From Shinella sp. UYSO24 (GTDB lineage Bacteria > Pseudomonadota > Alphaproteobacteria > Rhizobiales > Rhizobiaceae): 64,000 nt of DNA. Positions 37,419 through 47,938 of the stretch are shown piece by piece. The first letter of the stretch is position 1. The number at the start of each line of letters is the position of its first letter. The notes below the pieces were generated by a model. The model was not told where the DNA came from and ran no database searches. It saw only the letters and a program-made list of their open reading frames with translations. The translations under genes and the position numbers were made by a program. The stretch is from contig CABHNZ010000001.1 of the NCBI GenBank assembly GCA_902167985.1, forward strand, positions 310,001 through 374,000. The letters are read 5' to 3'.

Positions 37419-37508
37419 ATGTGGTTCTTGCCATTTAGCATCACTCTTACGATACGGAAAACCCGCACGAGCTGGCAGGCTACCGTGCGGGTCAATTTCT
37501 ATATCTAA
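37419..37508 (+). CDS. Possible 29-residue small protein
   Basis: The ATG at 37419 has CTGGAGGTGAT upstream, an excellent ribosome site. It encodes a short protein, MWFLPFSITLTIRK at the start and then a basic, beta-prone tail ending VNFYI. Part of the frame coincides with a perfect 9-base hairpin. It might be a small peptide, perhaps of the type I toxin kind, or the frame may be accidental. I know no named family for it. Confidence 0.3.
   Translation: MWFLPFSITLTIRKTRTSWQATVRVNFYI
37456..37492 (-). terminator. Probable hppA terminator
   Basis: ACCCGCACG (37461-37469) and CGTGCGGGT (37484-37492) pair perfectly. On the minus strand the stem runs into GGGTTTTCC, so it reads as a terminator for hppA, about 105 bases beyond its stop. 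Confidence 0.6.
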
Positions 37509-37597
37509 GAGCCGGGAGGCAGGGTTTCGGCCCTGTCTCCTGCTCCAGTAATGTAACCATCTCTCGGGAAATTATCAAGTGGAGGCCACGGCCACCC

Positions 37598-39737
37598 TCA
37601 CCCCGCCAGCACGGCAAGCAGCAGCAGGGCCACGATATTGGTGATCTTGATCGCCGGATTGACGGCAGGGCCTGCGGTGTCCTTGTAGGGATCACCCACA
37701 GTATCCCCCGTGACGGAGGCCTTGTGGGCTTCCGACCCCTTCATGTGGCGATGGCCGTCCTTGTCGACGAAACCGTCTTCGAAGCTCTTCTTGGCATTGT
37801 CCCAGGCGCCGCCGCCCGAGGTCATCGAGATGGCAACAAAGAGGCCGTTGATGATGACGCCGAGGAGAGAGCGCCGAGAGCCGCGAAGGCAGATGCCTTA
37901 TCGCCACCGGAGACGAAGAGAACCCCGAAATAGACGACGATCGGCGCCAGAACCGGGAGAAGCGAGGGGATGATCATCTCGCGGATGGCGGCTTTGGTCA
38001 GCATGTCGACGGCACGGCCGTAATCCGGCCTGTCGGTGCCCTGCATGATGCCGGGCTTTTCGCGGAACTGGCGGCGCACTTCCTCGACCACGGCGCCACC
38101 GGCCTTGCCGACTGCGGTCATCGCAATGCCGCCGAAGAGATAAGGGATGAGGCCGCCGAAGAGGAGGCCTGCCACCACATAGGGGTTGGAAAGGCTGAAG
38201 GAGATGGCGCCGACGCCTTCGAAATACGGATATTGCTGCGGGTTGGAGGTGAAATAATTGAGGTCGTTGGCATAGGCCGCAAAGAGGACGAGTGCCCCGA
38301 GGCCGGCCGAGCCGATGGCATAGCCCTTGGTGACGGCCTTGGTCGTATTGCCGACCGCATCGAGCGCGTCGGTCGCTTGCGGACTTCCGGCGGCAGGTGG
38401 GACATTTCGGCTATGCCGCCGGCATTGTCGGTAACGGGGCCGAAAGCATCGAGCGCGACGATCATGCCCGCGAGGCCGAGCATGGCGGTGACGGCAATGC
38501 CGGTGCCGAAGAGGCCGCCGAACTGATAGGTGGCGATGATCCCGCCGACGATGACGATCGCCGGCAGAGCGGTCGATTCGAGCGAGACGGCAAGGCCCTG
38601 GATGACATTGGTGCCATGGCCGGTGACGGAGGCCTGGGCGATGGAATTGACCGGCCGCTTGTTGGTGCCGGTATAATATTCGGTGATGACGACGATCAGC
38701 GCCGTCACGACGAGGCCGATCAGGCCGCAGACGAAGAGATTGCCGCCGGTAATCTCCTTGCCGGCAACCGTGCCGATCGCGCCCCAGCCGATGGTCATCG
38801 ACGTGGCGAGCGCCAGCCCCAAGATCGACAGGAGACCGGTGACGATGAGGCCCTTGTAGAGCGCGCCCATGATCGAGCTGTTGCTGCCCAGCCGGACGAA
38901 GAATGTGCCGACGATCGAGGTGAGGATGCAGGTGCCGCAGATGGCGAGCGGATAAATCATCGCCGTTTCAAGCACAGGCGCACCGGCAAAGAAGATGGCT
39001 GCGAGAACCATGGTGGCGACGACCGAGACGGCATAGGTTTCGAAGAGGTCGGCCGCCATGCCGGCGCAATCGCCGACATTGTCGCCGACATTATCGGCAA
39101 TGGTCGCGGGATTGCGCGGATCGTCTTCGGGAATGCCGGCCTCCACCTTGCCGACGAGATCACCACCGACATCGGCGCCCTTGGTAAAGATGCCGCCGCC
39201 CAGACGCGCGAAGATCGAGATCAGCGAGGCGCCGAAGCCGAGCGAGACGAGCGCATCGATGACCTCGCGCGAGCCTGACGGATGGCCGAGACCGGCGGTC
39301 AGGATCAGGTAGTAGATGGAGACGCCGAGAAGGGCGAGGCCGGCCACCAGCATGCCGGTGATGGCGCCAGACTTGAAGGCGATATCGAGCCCTGCCCCGA
39401 GGCTGATCGACGAGGCCTGTGCGGTGCGGACATTGGCGCGCACCGAGACATGCATGCCGATAAAGCCGGCAACACCCGACAGAACGGCGCCGATGACGAA
39501 GCCGATCGCCGCCGTCAGCGACAGGAGCCATGCGGCAATGATCGCCACCACGACGCCGACAATGGCAATGGTCAGATACTGGCGCGACAGATAGGCCTGC
39601 GCGCCCTCGCGAATATAGCCGGCAATTTCCTGCATACGGGCATTGCCCTGATCGGCGGCCATGACGGATCGCGTTGCCCATATGGCATAGACGATCGACG
39701 CGAGGCCGCAGACGATCACACCCAGAATTACGGTCAT
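37598..39737 (-). CDS. hppA: Membrane-bound proton-pumping pyrophosphatase (K+-independent)
   Basis: Couples pyrophosphate hydrolysis to proton pumping; in agrobacteria and rhizobia it acidifies acidocalcisomes. About 16 membrane helices are seen. Catalytic blocks are [39 protein letters not shown] and [17 protein letters not shown]. In the restored sequence the subtype site reads [10 protein letters not shown]: lysine at this place marks the K+-independent class. Frame breaks near 38373 and 37870 divide the gene; restored length is 713 residues, normal for the family. The ATG at 39737 opens [11 protein letters not shown]. Confidence 0.93.
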
Positions 39738-39937
39738 GCGCTTTTCCTCTCCCAGTTGACCTTTCGAAGCAGACCGGGCGCGCACGCCGATCCCGGCCGT
39801 TCGCATCGTTTGACGACCAATCCCCTCCCAAGGATCAGAGTTTCGTCATGCAAGGGAAGATTGCGGTGGCGCGTGGAACACGTCAAGATCCGCAAATGCC
39901 GCAACCCAACAAACTCCGCTTTTGCCAACCGGAAAAG

Positions 39938-39975
39938 CAAAGGCCCGCAGACCGTCTCCGGTCAGCGGGCCTTTC
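39938..39975 (-). terminator. Terminator of the rib-nusB genes
   Basis: AAAGGCCCGC and GCGGGCCTTT arms with an inner ACCG/CGGT pairing; on the minus strand GCTTTTCC follows. It is 25 bases beyond the nusB stop. Confidence 0.88.
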
Positions 39976-39999
39976 AACTCATCAAGGACTGCTTTCGTG

Positions 40000-40497
40000 T
40001 CAGGCCTTTTTGGCGTCGCCGCGAACCTGCTTGGCGATGCGGTCGAGAACGGCGTTGACGATGCGCGGCTCGTCTTCCTCGAAGAAGGCGCGGGCAATCT
40101 CGACATATTCGGTGACGATGACCGGAACGGGGACGTCCTTGCGCTCGACGATTTCGAACGTGCCGGCGCGCAGGATGGCGCGGAGCGTCGAATCAAGGCG
40201 CGACAGCGGCCAGTCTTCCTGCAGCGAGGCGCGGATAACCGGGTCGATCTTGGTCTGGTCGCGGACGACGCCTGCGACGATCGAGCGGAACCAGGAAGGA
40301 TCGGCCTTCAGATAAGTATCGCCATCGAGTTCCTGGCCAAGGCGATGAGCCTCGTATTCGGCCACGACCTCAAGCACACCGGTGCCGCCGATATCCATCT
40401 GGTAGAGTGCCTGCACGGCCGCAAGGCGGGCGGCGCCGCGCTGGTTGACCGGTTTGATCGGCTGTCCGTCTTCGCGGGTCATCGTCTCAACCACCAT
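40000..40497 (-). CDS. nusB: Transcription antitermination factor NusB
   Basis: Binds boxA RNA with S10 during rRNA antitermination. The 165-residue protein shows [39 protein letters not shown] and [32 protein letters not shown]. It follows ribH with an 11-base overlap if the first ATG (40497) is used; the ATG at 40482 is an alternative. The pairing with ribH is ancient and widespread. Confidence 0.95.
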   Translation of the reverse strand: MVVETMTREDGQPIKPVNQRGAARLAAVQALYQMDIGGTGVLEVVAEYEAHRLGQELDGDTYLKADPSWFRSIVAGVVRDQTKIDPVIRASLQEDWPLSRLDSTLRAILRAGTFEIVERKDVPVPVIVTEYVEIARAFFEEDEPRIVNAVLDRIAKQVRGDAKKA

Positions 40498-40945
40498 TCA
40501 GCTTGGCGCGGAGCGCGATCATGGTCAGCGCTGCGCGGGCAGCAAAGCCGCCCTTGTCCTTGTCGGACCGGCGGGCGCGTGCCCAGGCCTGATCCTCGTT
40601 CTCGACGGTCATGATGCCGTTGCCGATCGCAAGCGATTCCGACACGGCCATGTCCATCAGCGCACGCGAGGATTCATTGGCAACGATATCGAAATGGTAG
40701 GTCTCGCCACGGATGACCATGCCGAGCGCGACGAAACCGTCATATTCCGTGCCACCCTGATCGCCGGCGTCGAGCGCCATGGCAATTGCCGGCGGGATTT
40801 CAAGCGCGCCCATGACGGTGATGACGTCATAGGTTGCACCGGCTTCTTCGATTGCCTTGGTTGCACCTTCGAGAAGGGCATCGGCCATATCGTCGTAGAA
40901 GCGCGCCTCGACGATGAGAAGATGAGGCTTTTGAGTGTCGGACAT
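40487..40945 (-). CDS. ribH: 6,7-dimethyl-8-ribityllumazine synthase
   Basis: The penultimate step of riboflavin synthesis, forming icosahedral or pentameric shells. The 152-residue protein includes [56 protein letters not shown] with the catalytic histidine, and [14 protein letters not shown]. The ATG at 40945 is chosen over upstream starts because it matches relatives ([15 protein letters not shown]). It lies between ribE and nusB. Confidence 0.95.
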   Translation of the reverse strand: MSDTQKPHLLIVEARFYDDMADALLEGATKAIEEAGATYDVITVMGALEIPPAIAMALDAGDQGGTEYDGFVALGMVIRGETYHFDIVANESSRALMDMAVSESLAIGNGIMTVENEDQAWARARRSDKDKGGFAARAALTMIALRAKLNGG

Positions 40946-41086
40946 GGGGTTTCCTGATCGTTTGCAGCCATTAGCAACATGTGGGCTGACATTTGGACGG
41001 GTCAAACCACGCCGCAGGGTCGTTGGCAAGTTTTTTTCACGCAGGGCTGGGCTGCACCGACAATCTGAACGGGAGTGGCAGCGCGA

Positions 41087-41698
41087 TCAGCGCTGCGGAA
41101 ACTCCGCCAAACGCGCCGCATAACGGGCCATCGTGTCGATCTCGAAATTGATGCTGTCGCCCGGCTTGCGGTCGCCCCAGGTCGTGACCTGCAGCGTGTG
41201 ACGGATGAGGAGAATGTCGAAATCCGTGCCATCGACGGCGTTGACCGTCAGCGACGTGCCGTCGAGCGCAACCGAACCCTTCGGTGCCACGAAACGGGCA
41301 AAGGCTTCGGGCACGCGCAGGCGGATGCGAACCGCCTCGCCTTCCGGCTCGATCGAGAGAATTTCCGCTGTGCCATCGACGTGGCCGGAAACGATATGGC
41401 CACCGAGTTCGTCGCCGATCTTCAGCGCACGCTCAAGATTGATGCGGGTACCCTCGCCCCAGGAGGCGATCGTCGTCAGGCGCAGCGCCTCTTCCCAGGC
41501 TTCCACTTCGTACCAGCGCTCGTTGCTTCCCTCTTCGGGCAGCTTCGTTACGGTGAGACAGACACCGCCATGGGCGATCGAGGCGCCCATATCGATGGTC
41601 GCCGGATCGTAATTGGTGGCGATGCGCAGCTTGACGCCCTCGTCCATCGGGGTCTTTGCAGCAACAGTGCCGACATCGGTGACGATACCCGTGAACAT
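41087..41698 (-). CDS. ribE: Riboflavin synthase alpha chain
   Basis: Dismutates two lumazines to riboflavin. The 203-residue protein has the typical two-fold internal repeat, MFTGIVTDVGTV at the start, ASIAHGGVCLTVTKL in repeat one and KGSVALDGTSLTVNAVDG in repeat two, with GGHIVSGHVDG between. Its start overlaps the ribD stop (41700-41698). It is followed by ribH after about 140 bases. Confidence 0.95.
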   Translation of the reverse strand: MFTGIVTDVGTVAAKTPMDEGVKLRIATNYDPATIDMGASIAHGGVCLTVTKLPEEGSNERWYEVEAWEEALRLTTIASWGEGTRINLERALKIGDELGGHIVSGHVDGTAEILSIEPEGEAVRIRLRVPEAFARFVAPKGSVALDGTSLTVNAVDGTDFDILLIRHTLQVTTWGDRKPGDSINFEIDTMARYAARLAEFPQR

Positions 41699-42791
41699 CA
41701 AAAACCTCTTTCGTATTCGAAACAACGGTCGCGGCCGATACGTTCGGCGCGGACCCCATGAAATCCGGATGGGATATCGGATGGCGAGACGGGCGATTCA
41801 AGACCGCCCTCGCCGATCACCAGATCGGATTCGAATATCGTCAGGCGATCGACCAGACCCGCATCGAGAAAGGCCTTGGCCACATGCGCCCCGCCCTCGA
41901 CCATCAGCGATGAAATGCCGCGTGTCGCAAGGTTTTGAAGCAGATCGGCAAGGGTCGCCGCCTGCAGGATCTCGACGCGGCCGACAGAAGCGCACGCAGC
42001 TTTTCGCCGTCGCCGGCATGGGCCTCGCAGAACGGGTCAGTGACTGCGACGACCGGCACGGTGCCAGCGGTCATCACCAGTTTGGAGGTCAACGGCAGAT
42101 CCAGACGACGGTCGAGCACGATGCGCAGTGGTGAACGATCCTCAAGGCCGGCCAGTCGCACGGTCAGTTCCGGGTCATCGGCAAAGACGGTGCCGATACC
42201 GACGAGGATCGCGTCGCTTTCAGCGCGCATGCGGTGAACGATGGTGCGGGTGTTTTCGCCGGTGATCTTCACTTCCTCGCCGCGACGGCCGAGCATGCCA
42301 TCTGAGGAAACGGCAAGTTTGAGAGTCACATAGGGACGTCCCCTCACCTGCCGCGAGAGGTAAGCGGCGAGCGCCCGGCGTCCCTCATCGGCCATCAGGC
42401 CGGTCTCGACCGAAATGCCGGCCTCACGCAAAATGGCCAGGCCGCGGCCGGCGACACGCGGATCGGGATCATCGAGGCAGACGACGACGCGGGCAACGCC
42501 TGCTGCAACCAGCGCATTGGCGCAGGGCGGCGTCTTGCCGTAATGCGAGCAGGGTTCGAGCGTGACATAGGCCGTGGCGCCGCGGGCCTTTCGCCGGCAA
42601 TTGCCAGCGCCTGGGTTTCCGCATGCGGCCGACCGCCGACGCGGTCACAGCCTCGCCGACGATATCGCCATCCTTGACGATGACGCAGCCGACGGACGGA
42701 TTGGTGCCGGTGAGACCTGTATGCGTGCGCGAGAGGCTGAGGGCAGCCGCCATGAAGCGCCGGTCTTCCGCCTCGCGCGCGTCAGGCTCAT
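41698..42791 (-). CDS. ribD: Bifunctional riboflavin deaminase/reductase RibD
   Basis: Carries out the deaminase and reductase steps of riboflavin synthesis. The N-terminal deaminase domain has NPSVGCVIVKDGDIVGE, the zinc ligands in GGRPHAETQAL (restored) and TLEPCSHYGKTPPCANAL. The reductase domain has RPYVTLKLAVSSDGMLG, SDAILVGIGTVFADDPELTVR and SLMVEGGAHVAKAFLDAG. Four one-base losses (near 42765, 42645, 42590 and 41982) break the frame; restored length is 365 residues. The ATG at 42791 lies four bases after the nrdR stop. Confidence 0.92.
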
Positions 42792-42795
42792 CGCT

Positions 42796-43274
42796 TTACA
42801 ACTCCCCGCCGGGATCGCGGGCGATCTTGGCGTTGATGTCGGAGATCACCTTTTCGAAATCCTCCGCATGGGAGAAGTCGCGGTAAACGGAGGCGTAGCG
42901 GACGAAGGCCACGTCATCGAGCTCTTCAGGGCCTCAAGCACCTGCAGGCCGATCTCTTCCGAGGAGATTTCCGTCTCGCCGGAGCTTTCCAGCCGGCGCA
43001 CGATGCCGGAAACGGCCCGTTCGATGCGATCTGCATCGACGGGACGCTTGCGAAGGGCGATCTGGAAGGAGCGAACCAGCTTGTTGCGGTCGAAGGGCGC
43101 CTTGCGGCCGGTCTTCTTCAGCACCATCAGTTCGCGCAATTGCACGCGTTCGAAGGTGGTGAAACGACCGCCGCAATCCGGGCAGATACGCCGCCGGCGG
43201 ATGGAGGTGTAATCCTCCGCCGGGCGCGAATCCTTCACCTGGGTGTCTTCAGAGCCGCAATAGGGGCAGCGCAT
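42796..43274 (-). CDS. nrdR: Transcriptional repressor NrdR
   Basis: The ATP/dATP-sensing repressor of ribonucleotide reductase genes. The 159-residue protein has the zinc ribbon ([18 protein letters not shown] and [15 protein letters not shown]) and an ATP-cone ([21 protein letters not shown]). The frame breaks near 42925, where restoring one G gives [22 protein letters not shown]. It lies between glyA and ribD, a very conserved arrangement in this group. Confidence 0.94.
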
Positions 43275-43292
43275 GCCAGATCCTTAGTCTTC

Positions 43293-44582
43293 TTACATAT
43301 AGGGGTACATCGGGAAGCGGCCCGTCAGAGCCACGACCTTTTCACGCACCGCTGCCTCGACGGCGGCATTGCCCTCGTCGGAATTGGCAGCCTTCAAGCC
43401 ATCGAGAACCTCGACGATGAGGTTGCCGATTTCCTTGAACTCGGCTTCCTTGAAGCCGCGGGTCGTGCCGGCCGGGGTGCCGAGACGGACGCCCGAGGTG
43501 ACGAAGGGCTTTTCCGGGTCGAAGGGAATGCCATTCTTGTTGCAGGTGATGTAGGCGCGGCCGAGGGCTGCTTCCGCACGCTTGCCGGTGGCGTTCTTCT
43601 TGCGAAGGTCGACCAGCATCAGGTGGTTGTCCGTACCGCCGGAGACGATGTCGAGACCACCGGCCTTCAGCGTTTCCGAAAGCGTCTTGGCGTTCTTGAC
43701 GATCTGGGCTGCGTAATCCTTGAAATCAGGCTGCAGCGCTTCGCCGAAGGCAACGGCCTTGGCGGCGATGATGTGCATCAGCGGGCCGCCCTGGAGACCG
43801 GGGAAAACGGCCGAGTTGATCTTCTTGGCGATCGCCTCGTCATTGGTCAGAACAACGCCGCCGCGCGGGCCGCGGAGCGACTTGTGGGTCGTGGTCGTGG
43901 CAACATGGCAGTGCGGGAACGGCGACGGGTGCTGGCCACCGGCAACGAGACCGGCGATATGGGCCATGTCGACCATCAGGTAGGCGCCGACTTCATCGGC
44001 GATCTCGCGGAACTTCTGCCAGTCCCAGATGCGCGAATAGGCGGTGCCGCCGGCAATGATGAGCTTCGGCTTGTGTTCGCGGGCCTTCTTGGCGACATCT
44101 TCCATGTCGAGGAGGTGGTCTTCTTCGCGAACGCCATAGGATACGACGTTGAACCACTTGCCGGACATGTTGACCGGCGAACCGTGCGTCAGGTGGCCAC
44201 CTGAATTGAGGTCGAGGCCCATGAACGTATCGCCCGGCTGAAGCAGCGCGAGGAAGACGGCCTGGTTCATCTGCGAACCGGAGTTCGGCTGGACGTTGGC
44301 GAATTCGACACCGAAGAGCTTCTTGGCGCGTTCGATCGCCAGTTCTTCAGCGATATCGACAAACTGGCAGCCGCCGTAATAGCGCTTGCCCGGATAGCCT
44401 TCCGCATACTTGTTGGTCATGATCGAGCCCTGGGCTTCGAGCACGGCGCGCGAGACGATGTTTTCCGAAGCGATCAGTTCGATCTCGTGGCGCTGGCGAC
44501 CCAGTTCCTTCTCGATTGCACCGAAGATATCCGGATCGACTTCGGCAAGCGGGCGGGAGAAGAAAGCGTCTGTATTCGACAT
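43293..44582 (-). CDS. glyA: Serine hydroxymethyltransferase
   Basis: A PLP enzyme converting serine and tetrahydrofolate to glycine and methylene-tetrahydrofolate. The intact 429-residue protein shows [36 protein letters not shown], the PLP lysine in [16 protein letters not shown] and [14 protein letters not shown]. It begins at the ATG at 44582 ([12 protein letters not shown]). It leads the nrdR-rib-nusB run on the same strand. A short inverted repeat (GGTGGG/CCCACC) is in the leader. Confidence 0.96.
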   Translation of the reverse strand: MSNTDAFFSRPLAEVDPDIFGAIEKELGRQRHEIELIASENIVSRAVLEAQGSIMTNKYAEGYPGKRYYGGCQFVDIAEELAIERAKKLFGVEFANVQPNSGSQMNQAVFLALLQPGDTFMGLDLNSGGHLTHGSPVNMSGKWFNVVSYGVREEDHLLDMEDVAKKAREHKPKLIIAGGTAYSRIWDWQKFREIADEVGAYLMVDMAHIAGLVAGGQHPSPFPHCHVATTTTHKSLRGPRGGVVLTNDEAIAKKINSAVFPGLQGGPLMHIIAAKAVAFGEALQPDFKDYAAQIVKNAKTLSETLKAGGLDIVSGGTDNHLMLVDLRKKNATGKRAEAALGRAYITCNKNGIPFDPEKPFVTSGVRLGTPAGTTRGFKEAEFKEIGNLIVEVLDGLKAANSDEGNAAVEAAVREKVVALTGRFPMYPYM

Positions 44583-44724
44583 GGGCAAGGCTCCTCGAAA
44601 GGGTGGGCAGCAGATGGATGGCGTCTTAGCCTTCCCACCGGGCAAGGGCAATACGCAGAGCGACATTTGCAGGCCGGAAGACGCGGGAGCCCGCCCGTCA
44701 CCCAGAGAAATCACGTCGCCAAAC

Positions 44725-44760
44725 GAAAATGCCCTCCCCGCGGCAGCGGAAGAGGGCATT
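44725..44760 (-). terminator. Terminator of the L,D-transpeptidase gene
   Basis: AATGCCCTC (44728-44736) and GAGGGCATT (44752-44760), followed on the minus strand by TTTTCG. It is 20 bases beyond the stop and separates this gene from glyA. Confidence 0.85.
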
Positions 44761-44780
44761 CTCAATGCAGGACGGTGCGC

Positions 44781-46108
44781 TTACTGCTGCACGGTGTCTG
44801 TCATGGCCGGCTGGGTCTTCTCGATGCCGGTCGTCGTCTGCAGCGCCAGTTCCTGATCGCCGTCGCGCTCATAGATATCGTCGCGGAACTGCACGACGCC
44901 ATCCTTGGCCGACCATGCGGTGATGTAGGCGAAATAGACCGGCACTTCGTCAGCGATCTTGATCGGCGTATTGACGCGGCTTGCGATGACGCTCTCGATA
45001 CGCTGGCGCGGCCAGTCCGGCGTTTCGGACAGAAGCCAGACGATCAGATCGCGGACATTCTGCACGCGCACGCAACCGGACGAATCGAAGCGCATCAGCT
45101 GGTTGAACAGGCCCTGCTCGGGCGTGTCATGCATGTATTCGTCGTTCGGATTGTAGAAGTTGATCTTCGCCGAGGCCATGGCATTCATCTTGCCCGGATC
45201 CTGGCGGAACATCAGGTTCGGCACCTTGTCGGAGCTCCAGTCGACGGTCTCCGGCGCAACCTCGTTACCCTTCGGGTCGAAGAGGCGAATGTTGCTGCGC
45301 GTCAGATAGGTCGGGTCCTTGCGCATCAGCGGCATGATATCCTTCTGGATGATCGAGCGCGGCGCAGTCCAGTACGGGTTGAGCGTGACGTTGTAGATCT
45401 TGGAATTGATGATGTGCGTCTGACGGCTGATGCGGCCGACGATGGCGCTGTGGCGCAGCGTCACCTGCCCGTCCTGTACGGCCTCAACATAGGTCGCCGG
45501 GATGTTGACCATCACGTGGCGGCGACCGAGATCACCCTGATAGGTCTGCAGACGAATGAGGTTGGTGTTCAGCTGCTGCAGGCGAACGTCGGCCGGGATG
45601 TTCATCGCCTTCAGCGTGAAATCGCCCATGACGCCATCGGCCGGCAGGCCATGGCGGGCCTGGAAGCGCTTTACCGCACCATCGACGTAACTGTCAAAGG
45701 CGTTGGACATGCCGGCCTCACGCGGCAGGTCGCCGACGATCATCAGGCGCTGGCGGAGAGCCTGCACGGTCGGATCGACGACGCCGAGGCGCAGGCGCTG
45801 CTGACCGGGATTGACCTGCGGCCAGCCGCCGGCAGAGGCGATCTGCTGATACTGGCCAATGGCCATCTGGATATTCGGCACCGACTGGGGGCTGATGATC
45901 GGCGTGTTCGACAGGGTGCCGGTGGCGGTGCGGGACACCTGCGCGTCGAACTGGTCATCCCAGCTGCCGCGGCCGCGGGCGTTGATGACGGAGTCAAGCG
46001 TCGATTGCTGGGCCAGGCCGGTGCGGCAATAGCCGCTGCTCCAGCCGTGAGGGCCGAACGCAACAGCGTCCGGCGCGACAGATTTTCAGATCCGATCTTC
46101 TTCGACAT
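44781..46108 (-). CDS. L,D-transpeptidase with peptidoglycan-binding domain (YkuD)
   Basis: A periplasmic enzyme that makes 3-3 peptidoglycan crosslinks, or attaches proteins to the wall. The N terminus is a Tat-like signal (SRRTLLRSALTAGAAAIAAPALA). A peptidoglycan-binding-like domain follows (LPADGVMGDFTLKAMNIP), then the YkuD domain with the catalytic block HDTPEQGLFNQ and RFDSSGCVRVQN (His and Cys). The frame breaks near 46015 in the signal region; restored length is 442 residues. In Liberibacter and Sinorhizobium the homologue is LdtP, controlled by LdtR, whose gene is next upstream here. Confidence 0.9.
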
Positions 46109-46619
46109 GTCCTTACCCGTTCAGCCCCTTTGAGCCTTTACGCCTTCTCCTTCGAAGGCAGAAACGCTCGATATCCTTGTTTGCCGCAATTGCGCGCGCA
46201 AAGCCGGTTCCCGTCTTTGCCGCAATCGCTTCAAGGCGAGCAGAGAAGCTATCGGGATATGGTTAAAAAACCCCGCGCTGCATTCTCGAACCACCTCGCG
46301 CCAGCCCACCGAAGAGAGGCTTCCGAGGCGTTGCTTGCCGGCAATTTTCCTAGAATTGCGGTCCCATACCAATATGGCCAATTCGTGTCAGTTGCATTCC
46401 GGTCACAGACGCGTGTTGTTGCGTTATTTTCGGCCCGGATGGCCGGAATGTCGCACATTTTGCATGGTTGCAAAATCGGCGAGCGGGCGGGCGCCGATGC
46501 GAGAGGGCGATGCGCGAAAACCGGAGGCGCAGGGACGCTTCCGGTTTCGATCGCTCGTGGAGGTCTTGTCACATCCCTGCCCGCCCCGGTGGATCAGGAC
46601 GAACGGGCGGTCATCATCA
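46109..46619. other. ldtP-ldtR intergenic region
   Basis: About 510 bases without a credible gene. The L,D-transpeptidase promoter must lie here, and LdtR is expected to bind here in relatives. I could not pick out a clear operator palindrome or terminator by eye. Confidence 0.5.
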
Positions 46620-47132
46620 TTACAGGCGATAGAGGATCTGGTCGTTCCAGAAACGGTCGAGGCGCTGGAGCAGCTTGTTCATCTGCGAGAACTCGCCTTC
46701 GCCGATGCCGCCGACCTTTTCGATCGAGCCGATATGGCGCTCGTAGAGCTTGGCGACGGTCTCGGCGACGGCCTGGCCTTCCGGCGTCAGGCTGATGCGG
46801 ACCGAGCGGCGGTCGATGCGCGACCGGGCATGGTTGATGAAGCCGAGGTCGACGAGCTTCTTGACGTTATACGAAACGTTAGAACCGAGGTAGTAACCAC
46901 GCGAGCGCAGCTCGCCGGCGGTCAGCTCGGAATTGCCGATGTTGAACAGAAGGAGTGCCTGCACGGCGTTGACATCATCGCGACCCTGACGGTCGAACTC
47001 GTCCTTGATGACATCGAGAAGGCGGCGGTGAAGACGTTCAACCAGGTGCAGCGACTCCATGTAGAGCGAGCGGATGGTGTCTTCATGCTGGTCTGCGATT
47101 ACGGGAGCCTGCGGCTTCAGCTTCGTGTTCAT
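46620..47132 (-). CDS. ldtR: MarR-type regulator LdtR
   Basis: A 170-residue winged-helix regulator that in rhizobial relatives activates the L,D-transpeptidase gene and osmotic tolerance. The DNA-binding part reads LTAGELRSRGYYLGSNVSYNVKKLVDLGFI and the wing RSRIDRRSVRISLTPEGQAV. It lies directly upstream of the transpeptidase gene, which is the conserved LdtR-LdtP order. AT-rich bases just before the start (47133-47300) probably carry its promoter. Confidence 0.88.
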   Translation of the reverse strand: MNTKLKPQAPVIADQHEDTIRSLYMESLHLVERLHRRLLDVIKDEFDRQGRDDVNAVQALLLFNIGNSELTAGELRSRGYYLGSNVSYNVKKLVDLGFINHARSRIDRRSVRISLTPEGQAVAETVAKLYERHIGSIEKVGGIGEGEFSQMNKLLQRLDRFWNDQILYRL

Positions 47133-47364
47133 GGTAACTGCCTCACTGTTTGTTTGGCGGTGTGTTTGTTTGTTCCCGCCTTGAGACAGACCCTATCGAA
47201 TGCACTTAAAATTCGACTTAAAACACTGGGTTAACGAAAGCCTACCGCAACAATTCGAATCCCACCCCCTGTGGATACTCCGTGACAGGCATGCGGAGCA
47301 CTTTATATATTTCAATGACTTAAAGCCGAAAAAGCCGTCAAAATCCGGCTTCAAAGCTTTAACC

Positions 47365-47802
47365 TCAGGGTAAATCAATCCTTACCTGCTCGGCTTTCCG
47401 GCGCTCTTCCAGCCAGAAAGCGATGCGGAAGAAGGCGTAAAGAGCGGCGACGACGAGGTGCAGGAGAGGCACGAGCATGTTCGCGCCGAAGATCTGCGGC
47501 CAGACCATATACATGGAAATCTGCACCGCGGCGGCGATCGTCCAGAGCACGGCGCCCCAGGAGACGGCAAGCCAGAGGCCAAGCGAGGCGACAGGAAAGA
47601 GGACGGCCAGCGAGGCGGCCGCAACCTTCCATGGAAGGTTCAGCAGATCGAAGCGGGCGGCGCCATTCAGGGAATAGCCGACGAGCATCGCCCAGTATTG
47701 CAGGCCGAACCAGAAACAGGAGACGGCAATCATCCTGAGAAAGACGACGAACAGGATTTCGGTCAGCGTACGCTTGGGCGCGGAAAGTGAATCGGTGTCC
47801 AT
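47365..47802 (-). CDS. DUF6163 family membrane protein
   Basis: A membrane protein of about 145 residues with four hydrophobic segments (LTEILFVVFLRMIAVSCFWFG, WKVAAASLAVLFPVASLGLWLA, WGAVLWTIAAAVQISMYMVW and PLLHLVVAALYAFFRIAFWL). It matches a family usually lying between hemB and ldtR in rhizobia. The function is unknown. The ATG at 47802 (MDTDSLSAPKRTLTEI) is preferred to 47817. Confidence 0.8.
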   Translation of the reverse strand: MDTDSLSAPKRTLTEILFVVFLRMIAVSCFWFGLQYWAMLVGYSLNGAARFDLLNLPWKVAAASLAVLFPVASLGLWLAVSWGAVLWTIAAAVQISMYMVWPQIFGANMLVPLLHLVVAALYAFFRIAFWLEERRKAEQVRIDLP

Positions 47803-47938
47803 TCTGATATGATACATGGCAAGATCAGCCGAAGCGAGCCGCCATCAGAGCGCAGGGCTGGTTTGGTCACAGCGCGATACTGAAACCGACCAGCACATGA
47901 TAATGCATCGGCAAAAGACCACGAACGGAGACACCGTA

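Larger units (their letters stand above)
37213..37597. other. bamE-hppA intergenic region
   Basis: About 385 bases between convergent genes. It holds the bamE terminator, a hairpin GGCCTT-GGCG-AAGGCC near 37390, a 29-codon frame with a good ribosome site (37419-37508), the hairpin at 37456-37492 that may end hppA, and another stem GGAGGCAGGG/CCCTGTCTCC near 37515-37540. The density of hairpins suggests a small RNA or overlapping transcript ends. Confidence 0.5.

Noticed and set aside
38397..39278. Plus-strand 293-codon frame opposite hppA
   Set aside because: Shadow of the pyrophosphatase, rich in D/G/A repeats with no homology.
40946..41086. FMN riboswitch before ribH
   Set aside because: The gap between ribE and ribH shows none of the conserved FMN-element blocks.
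44602..44639. Riboswitch-like GGTGGG/CCCACC stem in the glyA leader
   Set aside because: Only six pairs with a long loop; not enough to call a structured element.
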